From: Mariniphaga sp.
Lineage (GTDB): Bacteria; Bacteroidota; Bacteroidia; Bacteroidales; Prolixibacteraceae
NCBI GenBank assembly: GCA_024636975.1
Contig: JAGXGA010000029.1
Coordinates: 186,001 to 250,000 of the forward strand
Length of the DNA stretch: 64,000 bases
Direction of reading: 5' to 3'
A program made the translations under genes and the position numbers. A model generated the notes under the pieces. That model was given only the letters and a program-made list of their open reading frames with translations, was not told the origin of the DNA and did no database searches. Positions within the stretch are counted from its first letter, which is position 1, and every line of letters begins with the position of its first letter. Shown piece after piece: positions 36,028 through 44,059 of this stretch.

Positions 36028-38511
36028 ATGAAAGCACAGGTTGTGATTTCCCTTCTTATCCTGCTGTCGATAACCTCCTGCACCAATCAAACCAATTATT
36101 TTGAAAACTTCAACAATACCAACGACCGGATTTGGATTGGGAAAGATTATTGGTCAATCCCGCTGGAAGACTGGAAAGCAGAAGATGGAAAACTGCACTG
36201 TGCGGGCAATGTGCCCCAGGCCAGGGTAAACCTGCTAACCCATGTTTTATCGGCAGATGAAGGTGAATTTGAAGCATCGGTAATCATTAGCCTTACCGGC
36301 AAAGGTAGCGTACCGGGATCTGCCGGCTTTCTTATCGGGCTTGAAGATGAAGAAGACCCTGATGTAAGGGCTGCCTGCTATTCTGGTAAAGGTATCCCCG
36401 CCGGGGTAAGTACCAAAGGTTATGCTTTTTTAAAGGATCAGAAGGTTGACCTTCCTGAGAAATTTGATTTCGAAGAATTTAACATCACATTAAAGGGTAG
36501 CAATAAGCGAATGAAAATGGAGGTAACCGATAAAAACGGACTCCGTGTAAAAGACTTATCGGTAAATACCGAAAGCATTCGCGGCCTTGTTGCAATAGCC
36601 ACCAACCTGCATACTGGTGATAATGAAAAGCCGGGCAATTCAAACTTCTCATTCGACAACCTTAAACTGGTGGGATCAAAAGTGGAAGAAAGAAACGAAA
36701 ATGCATTTGGCCCGATACTCTGGACAATGTATACGCTTAATAAAGACCAGGTAAAGCTAATGGCCCTGCTGCCTCCCCTCGGTGATAACGACAATAAGGA
36801 GGTAAGCCTGGAACTTAAACAGGGATTTAGCTGGAAGCAGGTGGCCACCGAAACGATAGAGCCTGATTCGAGGACCGTTGTTTTTAAAATCGACAACTGG
36901 GATGCTTCCAGAAATGTCGACTACAGAGTTGCCTACAATGAAATTGATGCAAAAGGAACTGAAACAGAAGCTTATTATCAGGGAACAATCAGAAGGGATC
37001 CTGCCAACAAAGCTTTAAAACTTGCCGGCCTTACGTGCCAGTATACATCGGGGTACCCCTACTCACCTCTTGTAAAAAACCTGGCAGAGTTAAATCCTGA
37101 CTTGCTGTATTTTTCCGGCGACCAGATTTATGAACCCAATGGTGGTTATCCGATTAAAAGAAGCCCGGCCGATTCATCCATTTTAAGTTACCTTGGAAAA
37201 TATTACATGTTTGGATGGGCGTTTGGCGACCTTATGCGCGACAGGCCTACAATATGCACACCTGATGACCATGACGTTTTTCATGGCAATTTGTGGGGTG
37301 AAGGGGGCGTTGAAAAACCCGGCGGCGCTGGTAGCAGCGATACCCGCGGCTTCATGCAGTCGGTTGAGATGGTAAATGTGGTAAACCAAACACAAGGTGG
37401 CCAGTTACCCGACCCGTATGACCCCACACCCATTAAGCAGGGCATGAGTGTTTGGTATACCGGGCTTACATATGGAAGAGTGAGTTTTGCCATAATAAGC
37501 GACCGTATTTTTAAAACCGGTCCGGAAGCTGTTTCCGACTGGGAAGGACGCCACGACCATATGAAAGAGCCACGTGAAGATCTGTCGTTTCTCGATAAGC
37601 AAGGTGTGGAAATGATTGGTGAACGTCAGACCCGTTTCCTCGAAGACTGGATGATGGACTGGGAAGATACCGATATGAAAGTGCTGCTTTCGCAGACAGT
37701 CTTTGCCAATGTAGCCACCCACCATGGCAGTCTGGATAATTATCTTTATGGAGACCTCGATTCAGGAGGCTGGCCTAAATCGGGTCGCGATAAGGTAATC
37801 CGCCTGCTGCGAAAGGTAGCGGCACTGCATATCAATGGCGACCAACACCTCTCCACGCTGGTTCAATACGGGCTCGATGATTTTCGCGATGCAGGGTGGA
37901 GTTTTAATACTCCTGCCATCTGCAACTTTTACATGCGTTGGTTCTTACCCGATGAATTGGATATACCTGTTATTGACCGGCCTGAACATGGGTACCCCAA
38001 CACAGGGAAGTATACCGATGCTTTCGGAAATAAAAATTACGTTTATGCAGTGGGTAACCCCGGAAAAGTAACAGTTGATAACAGCAGCCGCTACAAAAAT
38101 GCCCAACTACGTGTTTCCGGCTTCGGAATGATTACATTCGATAAACAGGAACGTACAATTGAAATGGATTCATGGCGGTTTTTGGCTGATGTTAATGACC
38201 CGAATCCAATGCGGGATCAATTTCCCGGGTGGCCTTTGAAAATATCACAGTTCGATAATTTAGGCAAAGGCGCTGAAAACATTCTTCCCAAAATAAAGGT
38301 GAATATTGACAACCAGTTAATACGCATTATAAATGAAGAAACTTCCGAAGTTGTAAACATTTTCAGAATGCATGGAAATGAAATTCAGCCACAGTTATTT
38401 GAAAGCGGAACCTTTACGGTAATAATAGGTGAGGGAGAAATTTCAAAAGAAATAAAAGAACTGGAAACGACTACCGGCGAAAACAGCGATATAGTAGAAG
38501 TAGAACTGTAA
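36028..38511 (+). CDS. PhoD-like metallophosphatase with N-terminal jelly-roll domain, lipoprotein
   Basis: The 827-residue protein has a lipoprotein signal (SLLILLSITSC). Residues about 25-225 form a LamG/DUF1080-like beta-sandwich (FENFNNTNDRIWIGKDYW...). A linker leads to a PhoD-type metallophosphoesterase domain: LLYFSGDQIYEPNGG, TICTPDDHDVFHGN and HINGDQHLSTL are the metal-binding motifs. Relatives release phosphate from phosphodiesters or phosphomonoesters. The substrate is unknown. The N-terminal fold resembles domains of glycoside-processing proteins, which may point to a phosphorylated or carbohydrate-linked substrate. Confidence 0.85.
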   Translation: MKAQVVISLLILLSITSCTNQTNYFENFNNTNDRIWIGKDYWSIPLEDWKAEDGKLHCAGNVPQARVNLLTHVLSADEGEFEASVIISLTGKGSVPGSAGFLIGLEDEEDPDVRAACYSGKGIPAGVSTKGYAFLKDQKVDLPEKFDFEEFNITLKGSNKRMKMEVTDKNGLRVKDLSVNTESIRGLVAIATNLHTGDNEKPGNSNFSFDNLKLVGSKVEERNENAFGPILWTMYTLNKDQVKLMALLPPLGDNDNKEVSLELKQGFSWKQVATETIEPDSRTVVFKIDNWDASRNVDYRVAYNEIDAKGTETEAYYQGTIRRDPANKALKLAGLTCQYTSGYPYSPLVKNLAELNPDLLYFSGDQIYEPNGGYPIKRSPADSSILSYLGKYYMFGWAFGDLMRDRPTICTPDDHDVFHGNLWGEGGVEKPGGAGSSDTRGFMQSVEMVNVVNQTQGGQLPDPYDPTPIKQGMSVWYTGLTYGRVSFAIISDRIFKTGPEAVSDWEGRHDHMKEPREDLSFLDKQGVEMIGERQTRFLEDWMMDWEDTDMKVLLSQTVFANVATHHGSLDNYLYGDLDSGGWPKSGRDKVIRLLRKVAALHINGDQHLSTLVQYGLDDFRDAGWSFNTPAICNFYMRWFLPDELDIPVIDRPEHGYPNTGKYTDAFGNKNYVYAVGNPGKVTVDNSSRYKNAQLRVSGFGMITFDKQERTIEMDSWRFLADVNDPNPMRDQFPGWPLKISQFDNLGKGAENILPKIKVNIDNQLIRIINEETSEVVNIFRMHGNEIQPQLFESGTFTVIIGEGEISKEIKELETTTGENSDIVEVEL

Positions 38512-39272
38512 ATCCTGTCGGGTTTCATTTTGATATAAGCAATAATTATAAAACCCAATCCTTCATGCTATTTACGGGATGCCCGCACCTTAATAAAGGG
38601 TTGGAATGTTCTTCTCCATAGCATGAAAGTACCCTGCAGCTTTTATTTGCATCATCAGATAACTGAAAATTTATAATAACCAAAACCACCACCTTGCCGG
38701 CGCATGGAAAGGGTGTAGTTCAAAACGGAGTCTGTAGTTACGTCGCGTGGGAGTTGTTGGCATTTTACCCGGGGCGCTGCCACCGGGCTGAATTAAGCTG
38801 GGCTTTCAGCCCGTAGGAGGGCTACTTGACATTCCTCCTGAAGTATAGGCTCGTCTGTTACCTCTTGCTATCTGCTTACCGGAACAGAAAAGCTATTAAC
38901 TTCTTCTGCAGGCTGCGAATAGCCGCTATCCCCTTTTCCTCCTTTGCCTATGCCTTTAATATTGCTTCCTGATTACTGCCCACTGCTTACTACAACATGA
39001 TGGTGTGAAATAATTCCACAGTTTTCCTCTTAATTCCACTTGCTTTTAGGGTTCCCGTGAATAAACAGCCGACCAAATTGCTCCAATTTTTCCTTTACCC
39101 TAGGCATTTACACACCCACCGTTACAGGCATCTGTGCTTTTAGGTACAGGTGTTGTATCTTACTATTCCAACAATTCAATCAGTAATTCATTTAAGTATG
39201 TAGTATATTATTACCTGAGACTTTGTTTATCAATCCGTTTTAAAAAGTATATCAAACTAAAATATTAAAGAA
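38512..39272. other. Long intergenic region with REP-like hairpins
   Basis: This 761-base gap has no supportable gene. It contains an inverted pair TTCATGCTAT/ATAGCATGAA (38562-38571, 38618-38627), two GC-rich hairpins at 38768-38812, and a pyrimidine-rich low-complexity run near 38930-38990. No clear promoter for the BaeRF7 gene was found. Confidence 0.6.
38768..38812 (+). repeat. REP-like double hairpin
   Basis: CCCGGGGCGCTGCCACCGGG (38768-38787) folds as CCCGG-GGC/GCC-A-CCGGG, and GGGCTTTCAGCCC (38800-38812) folds as a 5-bp stem with a 3-base loop. The two are separated by CTGAATTAAGCT. This GC-rich pair stands out from AT-rich surroundings. The form is that of REP-type dispersed elements; only one copy is in the window. 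Confidence 0.5.
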
Positions 39273-40421
39273 ATGACACTATTTCAGAAAAAAGAATTTG
39301 AAGAATTAGCTGCAATAGAGATAGAAAACTGTATATCAATTTATGTACCCACCCAACGGGTAGGAGAAAACAAGGAAAGCAGGCTCACGCTGAAAAATAC
39401 TGTTTCGGCTTTAGAGAAGCAACTCCAGGGAATGGGATTCAAAAAATCAGAAGCAGAAAAATACCTTGACCCCATAAAAAAAGTGGTCGATGATACTTCA
39501 ATCTGGAGGCACCTCTCCGATACCATGGTAATTTTCAAAAGCACAGACCACTTTTGGGTTAAAAATTTGCCAATAAAAACAAAGGAATTCTATCTTATTT
39601 CAAATAAATATCACCTGCTTCCTTTGCTCGATCTGTTTAACCAGAACAACTCCTATTTCATTTTCCTTTTAAGCCTTAAAAAGAATAAACTCTATGAAGC
39701 CACACAGCACGAAATAGTTGAAATTGTATCCGATGATGTCTTTCCTGATGATATACGTGATTCTGCAGGACAGGATGTGGTTCAAAAATCACTTGAATAC
39801 AGGAGCAGGATGCCGGGTAAAGAGTTTGCTCCCTTTCACGGTAAAGGCGAAGGAAAAGATTACAAGGAAACCGAGGTGTTGAAATATATGGAGGACATTG
39901 ACGATGGATTAAAGGAACTGCTTGAAGGATACCATGTTCCGGTGGTTGTTGCTGCAGTGGAAAGCATATTCGCTCAGCTGAAGGAAGCCACTACCCTGAA
40001 AAATCTATACCCGAAATGTATCCCCGGAAACTACGATAATGATGACATTCTGTTAATACATAATAAAGCCAATGAGTTGTTGAAACCATACTTTGATAAA
40101 CAAAAAAATGAAAAGAAGGAAAAATACCTGGAAGCTCCCGACAGCCAGATTATATCCGACACGCAGGATGTTATAAAAGCAGCCTATATGGGTCAGATTG
40201 AAACACTTTTTGTGGAAAAAGGCAGTCATTTGTGGGGTGAATTCGATGAAGAAACGGGTGAAGTAAACATTCGCGCAGAAGAAAAACCGGGAGATCGGTG
40301 CCTGGTTGATTATACAGCACAAACTGTATTTATGAAAGGCGGCAATGTATTCATCGAAGATATTGGTGATATGCCTGAAAGTGGTTCCCCCTTAAATGCA
40401 GTACTCCGGTTTCAGGTTTAA
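39273..40421 (+). CDS. Bacterial archaeo-eukaryotic release factor family 7 protein (BaeRF7)
   Basis: The 382-residue protein matches the BaeRF family: opening CISIYVPTQRVGENKESRLTLKN, central FFIFLLSLKKNKLYEA-like strands, and the C-terminal DRCLVDYTAQTVFMKGGNVFIEDIGDMP. The fold is related to eRF1/aRF1 and may act on ribosomes, though bacterial function is not established. No signal peptide is present, so it is cytoplasmic. It stands alone between two repeat-rich gaps. Confidence 0.8.
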   Translation: MTLFQKKEFEELAAIEIENCISIYVPTQRVGENKESRLTLKNTVSALEKQLQGMGFKKSEAEKYLDPIKKVVDDTSIWRHLSDTMVIFKSTDHFWVKNLPIKTKEFYLISNKYHLLPLLDLFNQNNSYFIFLLSLKKNKLYEATQHEIVEIVSDDVFPDDIRDSAGQDVVQKSLEYRSRMPGKEFAPFHGKGEGKDYKETEVLKYMEDIDDGLKELLEGYHVPVVVAAVESIFAQLKEATTLKNLYPKCIPGNYDNDDILLIHNKANELLKPYFDKQKNEKKEKYLEAPDSQIISDTQDVIKAAYMGQIETLFVEKGSHLWGEFDEETGEVNIRAEEKPGDRCLVDYTAQTVFMKGGNVFIEDIGDMPESGSPLNAVLRFQV

Positions 40422-40567
40422 GCATCTGCAAAATTTCCGCTTAAATTCAAGGTTATTAACCAATATTTTTCATCGTTAAGACCCTTTTACTACTCCTTGT
40501 AAATCAACCGGGTGAAAACTTTTGATAGTAAGGAATTGACCTTGTATTCATGCTACCTTCTCCAGTG

Positions 40568-40679
40568 TAAACTCAATGTTAATTCAGTATAAACTCAATT
40601 ATAACTCAATGTAAACTCAATTATAATTGAGTTTACATTGAGTTAATACTGAATATGCATTAAGTTAATATTGAGTTTA
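40568..40679. repeat. 112-bp inverted array of 11-bp repeats, copy 2
   Basis: Five 11-bp units (TAAACTCAATG, TTAATTCAGTA, TAAACTCAATT, ATAACTCAATG, TAAACTCAATT; 40568-40622), a central AT, and five inverted units (40625-40679) repeat the design of 3193-3304. The central 44 bases (40602-40645) are a perfect palindrome that differs from copy 1 at one position per arm, C for T and G for A, so pairing is kept. ACCTTCTCC again precedes it (40555-40563). Confidence 0.9.
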
Positions 40680-40738
40680 ACCAGGCGAAGGGCCCTTCTG
40701 TGTCCTTGCGATTTCCGCTGAGAGAGAAGGAGATTGGG

Positions 40739-40837
40739 GGGAATTAAATGGTGATTAAATGGTGAATAGGTGGTGATTAAATGGTGACCAGGTTATGCTA
40801 AGATGGAGATTAAAGTGAGATTTGTTGCGATTAACCG
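40739..40837 (+). repeat. Nine tandem 11-bp units (GGTGATTAAAT type)
   Basis: Units run GGGAATTAAAT, GGTGATTAAAT, GGTGAATAGGT, GGTGATTAAAT, GGTGACCAGGT, TATGCTAAGAT, GGAGATTAAAG, TGAGATTTGTT and GCGATTAACCG without a break in phase. The first five are close matches and the last four are decayed. The period equals that of the 112-bp array about 60 bases upstream. Confidence 0.7.
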
Positions 40838-40941
40838 CTGCCATTGAAGCCCTGCTTCAAATTACCCTATTACTTTTTGATTAGCACGGGCAAACGGGAG
40901 TCGGATTTTCCAAATCCGACATTTGGAAGGAGGGGAAGAGA

Positions 40942-41007
40942 GGAGATTGAGTTGAGAGTAAGTGGAGATTGAATGGAGATTGGGTAAAGATGGGGTAGAA
41001 ATCTGGT
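40942..41007 (+). repeat. Six tandem 11-bp units (GGAGATTGAGT type)
   Basis: GGAGATTGAGT, TGAGAGTAAGT, GGAGATTGAAT, GGAGATTGGGT, AAAGATGGGGT and AGAAATCTGGT follow one another in a constant 11-base phase. ATTGAGT in the first unit also occurs in the inverted units of the 112-bp array (CATTGAGTTAA). Confidence 0.65.
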
Positions 41008-41079
41008 AGAGCTTAATCATATTATTGAAACCTTCCCCACTTGCAGGTTTTATAAAAATTTGAAAATTAAAGCCTCTGA

Positions 41080-41108
41080 TTGGCAAATTGATTATTTTAG
41101 TACATTTG
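41080..41108 (+). promoter_or_regulatory. Promoter of the PHP-domain gene
   Basis: TTG (41080-41082), 18 bases, then TACATTTG (41101-41108) matches the Bacteroidota consensus. The ATG is 62 bases further on. Confidence 0.65.
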
Positions 41109-41170
41109 GGTTGAAGCTTATTTGTAAATTGCAAGAGTCTTCATTTTCTATTTACTATTAGAATTACAAA

Positions 41171-42484
41171 ATGAACAGAAATCGAACAATAAAACGAGAG
41201 AAAGGAAAAACTTTAAAAGCTGCAATACTTTTTTTCATTTCACTTGGCGCTTTAATCATTTTCTTTTCCTTTACTTCATTCAATAACACACAACCCAATT
41301 GGGTCAAAGGAAATTTACACACACACACCTTTTGGAGCGACGGAGATGAATTTCCTGAAAGCGTTGTACAGTGGTATAAAGAAAACGGATATGATTTTCT
41401 GGCTTTAACCGATCACAATGTGATTCTGGAAGGTGAACGCTGGAAAAATTTCCCTGAAGATCATGCAGCTTTGCATAGATATATTGAATCATATGGTGAT
41501 GAATGGGTGGAATTGCATTCTCACGAAGAAGAAGAAGGAATAAAACGAGTTCGGCTTAAAACACTTGAGGAATTTCGCACGTTGTATGAGGATCCCGGAG
41601 AATTCCTGATTATAATGGGCAATGAAATATCCAATCCTCACGCTGTACACCTGCTCGCCTGGCATCAGAACAAGGTAATACCTGCCATTCAGGGCAGCAG
41701 TGAAGAGCGGGAAAAAATGATTCGCGAAACCGTTGCAAATCTAAAAGCCTACCGGCAGGAAACCGGGAGAAATGTTCACCCTGCTCTTGCCCATCCCAAT
41801 TTTACCTGGGCAATTACTGCTGAAATGATGCTCAATGTTCCGGAACTACGATTTTTTGAAGTTTATAACGGGCATCCACTGGTAAATAATGAAGGTGATG
41901 AACACCGGGCGGGAACCGACAGGATTTGGGACATTATATTGGCCAACCGGTTGACATCGGGCAAAGGTGAACTTCTTTACGGCCTTGCAACCGATGATGC
42001 TCATAATTACCACGGTGGAGGAGCAGGCCCTGGAAAGGGTTGGGTAATGGTTCGTACCGGAGAGCTTTCACCTGAAGCAATTCTTGATGCAATTGATAAA
42101 GGCGATTTTTATGCATCTACAGGAGTTGTGCTGAGGGATATCGGCTTTGACGGGAAAAAACTCATGCTGAAAATTGAACCACAGGAAGGAGTGGAATATA
42201 CTACAGAATTTATTGGTACTTTAAAAGGTGCCAATTTGGATGGCACACCAACCACTGATTCCGAAGGGAATGAAATTGAGAATACAACCTTAACATACAG
42301 CAACGAAATTGGGGAAGTGCTGGCTGTAAGTAATTCGTTAAGCCCTTCCTATTCTTTTACGGGTAATGAATTATATATTCGTGCACGAATTACATCAACG
42401 GCTAAGCACATTGATCCGAATTCCGGAAAGGTTTTAGGCAACCAAAAAGTTTGGGTACAGCCTTTTATTCAAAAACAGAAATAA
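41171..42484 (+). CDS. PHP-domain phosphoesterase-like secreted protein
   Basis: The 437-residue protein has a membrane/signal segment (AAILFFISLGALIIFFSF, about 18-35) followed directly by a PHP domain: GNLHTHTFWSDGD supplies the first metal-binding histidines, then FLALTDHN, MGNEISNPHAVHLLAW, ALAHPNF and ATDDAHNYHGG. PHP proteins are metal-dependent phosphoesterases; relatives of this group include CehA/McbA-like and phosphodiester hydrolases. A C-terminal beta domain (about 310-437) follows. It acts outside the cytoplasm. Its stop overlaps the start of the sulfatase gene (TAATG). Confidence 0.85.
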   Translation: MNRNRTIKREKGKTLKAAILFFISLGALIIFFSFTSFNNTQPNWVKGNLHTHTFWSDGDEFPESVVQWYKENGYDFLALTDHNVILEGERWKNFPEDHAALHRYIESYGDEWVELHSHEEEEGIKRVRLKTLEEFRTLYEDPGEFLIIMGNEISNPHAVHLLAWHQNKVIPAIQGSSEEREKMIRETVANLKAYRQETGRNVHPALAHPNFTWAITAEMMLNVPELRFFEVYNGHPLVNNEGDEHRAGTDRIWDIILANRLTSGKGELLYGLATDDAHNYHGGGAGPGKGWVMVRTGELSPEAILDAIDKGDFYASTGVVLRDIGFDGKKLMLKIEPQEGVEYTTEFIGTLKGANLDGTPTTDSEGNEIENTTLTYSNEIGEVLAVSNSLSPSYSFTGNELYIRARITSTAKHIDPNSGKVLGNQKVWVQPFIQKQK

Positions 42485-43968
42485 TGAACCGATATTATAC
42501 TATTGCCGGGGTACTGACAGCAGCAGTTATTTACAGCTGTCAAACTGAAAAACATACCGGGAGTTCCGCACAAGAACCCGTGAATCCGAATATTCTTTTC
42601 ATCCTTACTGACGATCTTCGGGCTGATGCATTAGGTTTTACCGGCAACCGGGTTATTAAGACCCCGAACATCGACAAACTGGCATCCGGTGGAGTCCAAT
42701 TCACCAATTGCTATGTGATGGGAGGTCATCACGGAGCTATATGTGCTCCCAGTCGCGCTATGTTATTAAGTGGCAAGAGCCTGTTTCATGTTTACGATAA
42801 TCTTGATGGTGTTAAAACTATGCCCATGCATTTTGCATCGCATGGTTACGAAACATTCGGCACCGGCAAATGGCACAATTCAGCAAAAAGTTTTGAAGTG
42901 TCCTTTCAGGAAGGGAACAATGTTTTCCTGAGTGGAATGAGCGATCATTTTAATGTCCCCAGTCGCGATATGGATGATAATGGAAAATTATCGGAACCAA
43001 TGGATAAAGGCTTTTCAACCGATTTATTTGCCGGGTCAGCCTTAGACTTCATCGACAATTATTCAAAGGGCAATCGGGAGAACCCTTTTTTCTGTTACCT
43101 GTCGTTTACTGCACCGCATGATCCACGCTCTCCGCGCGAAGATTATATTGGAATGTACAAAGATGAAAATATGCATCTACCCAAAAACTTTATGGAGTTA
43201 CATCCTTTTGAATTTGATGATCTTAACATCAGGGATGAAACTTTGGCGCCATGGCCCAGGGATCCTGAACACATAAAAAAATCACTAGCCGATTATTATG
43301 CACTTATCAGCCATATCGACAAGAAAATAGGTGACCTCGTAAACTTGCTGAAGGAATCGGGTCTGTTCGATAATACAATAATTATTTTTACTTCCGACAA
43401 TGGCCTTGCTATTGGTAGTCATGGTTTACTGGGCAAGCAAAACCTGTACGAGCACAGCACAAAGGTACCTCTGATTATAAGCGGACCTAATATCCCCAAA
43501 GATGAGGAACGTGAGGCATTGGTTTACCTGTTTGATATCTATCCTACCCTTACAGCCTTATCCGGGTTGCCTGAACCGGAAGAAATTGACGGAAAAAATT
43601 TAGTCCCCGTAATATCAGGAGAAGCAGAGGAAGTTCGAAATTCACTTTACACGGCCTATCGCAATACTGTCAGGGCAGTAAGAACAGAAAACTGGAAGCT
43701 TATCTGGTATTTGCAAAGAAAGCATATTCAGCTTTTTAACCTGGATCGGGATCCATATGAAATGAATAACCTGGCAGGTCTTCCTGAAAATGAACAGAGG
43801 GTAAAAAAGTTGACTGATCTGATAATAGAGCGCCATGAGGCATTTGGTGATACTGCAACTCTGTACCCTGCATCAACATTGCCATTGGAGTATGATTACA
43901 AAAAACTAAAACAAACTCCCGATCAACATCAACCCGGATATGTTTTGGAAAGATATTTTTCGGAATGA
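42484..43968 (+). CDS. Sulfatase lipoprotein (formylglycine type)
   Basis: The 494-residue product starts at ATG 42484, which overlaps the preceding stop by one base; the frame is open for 11 codons further up inside the PHP gene. A lipoprotein signal ends at C19 (AVIYSC). The sulfatase opening NILFILTDDLRADALG gives the metal-binding DD, and the signature ICAPSRAMLLSGK carries C87, the residue converted to formylglycine. TGKWHN, TAPHDPRSP, FTSDNGLAIGSHGL and LGKQNLYEHS follow. It removes sulfate from a glycan or other ester; the substrate is unknown. No maturase gene is in the window. Confidence 0.93.
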   Translation: MNRYYTIAGVLTAAVIYSCQTEKHTGSSAQEPVNPNILFILTDDLRADALGFTGNRVIKTPNIDKLASGGVQFTNCYVMGGHHGAICAPSRAMLLSGKSLFHVYDNLDGVKTMPMHFASHGYETFGTGKWHNSAKSFEVSFQEGNNVFLSGMSDHFNVPSRDMDDNGKLSEPMDKGFSTDLFAGSALDFIDNYSKGNRENPFFCYLSFTAPHDPRSPREDYIGMYKDENMHLPKNFMELHPFEFDDLNIRDETLAPWPRDPEHIKKSLADYYALISHIDKKIGDLVNLLKESGLFDNTIIIFTSDNGLAIGSHGLLGKQNLYEHSTKVPLIISGPNIPKDEEREALVYLFDIYPTLTALSGLPEPEEIDGKNLVPVISGEAEEVRNSLYTAYRNTVRAVRTENWKLIWYLQRKHIQLFNLDRDPYEMNNLAGLPENEQRVKKLTDLIIERHEAFGDTATLYPASTLPLEYDYKKLKQTPDQHQPGYVLERYFSE

Positions 43969-43993
43969 TGTTATCATTGGTCTGATTTATACC

Positions 43994-44022
43994 TTGTAAT
44001 TTCTGCAGAATAAATATCTTTG
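43994..44022 (+). promoter_or_regulatory. Promoter of the DUF5916 gene
   Basis: TTG (43994-43996), 18 bases, then TATCTTTG (44015-44022) fits the Bacteroidota consensus and would give a leader of about 30 bases. A second TATATTTG at 44052-44059 abuts the ATG and is less likely to be the promoter of this gene. Confidence 0.65.
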
Positions 44023-44059
44023 GGCGCAAATTACCTAATCAATTTAATCTTTATATTTG

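Larger units (their letters stand above)
40422..41170. other. Repeat-dense intergenic region
   Basis: The 749-base gap has no supportable gene. It holds the second 112-bp inverted array, tandem 11-bp units at 40739-40837 and 40942-41007, a GTCGGATTT/AAATCCGAC hairpin (40900-40920) and the promoter of the PHP-domain gene. Confidence 0.75.

Noticed and set aside
44052-44059. TATATTTG next to the DUF5916 start codon as its promoter
   Set aside because: Transcription would start inside the coding sequence; the element at 43994-44022 has both boxes and suitable distance.
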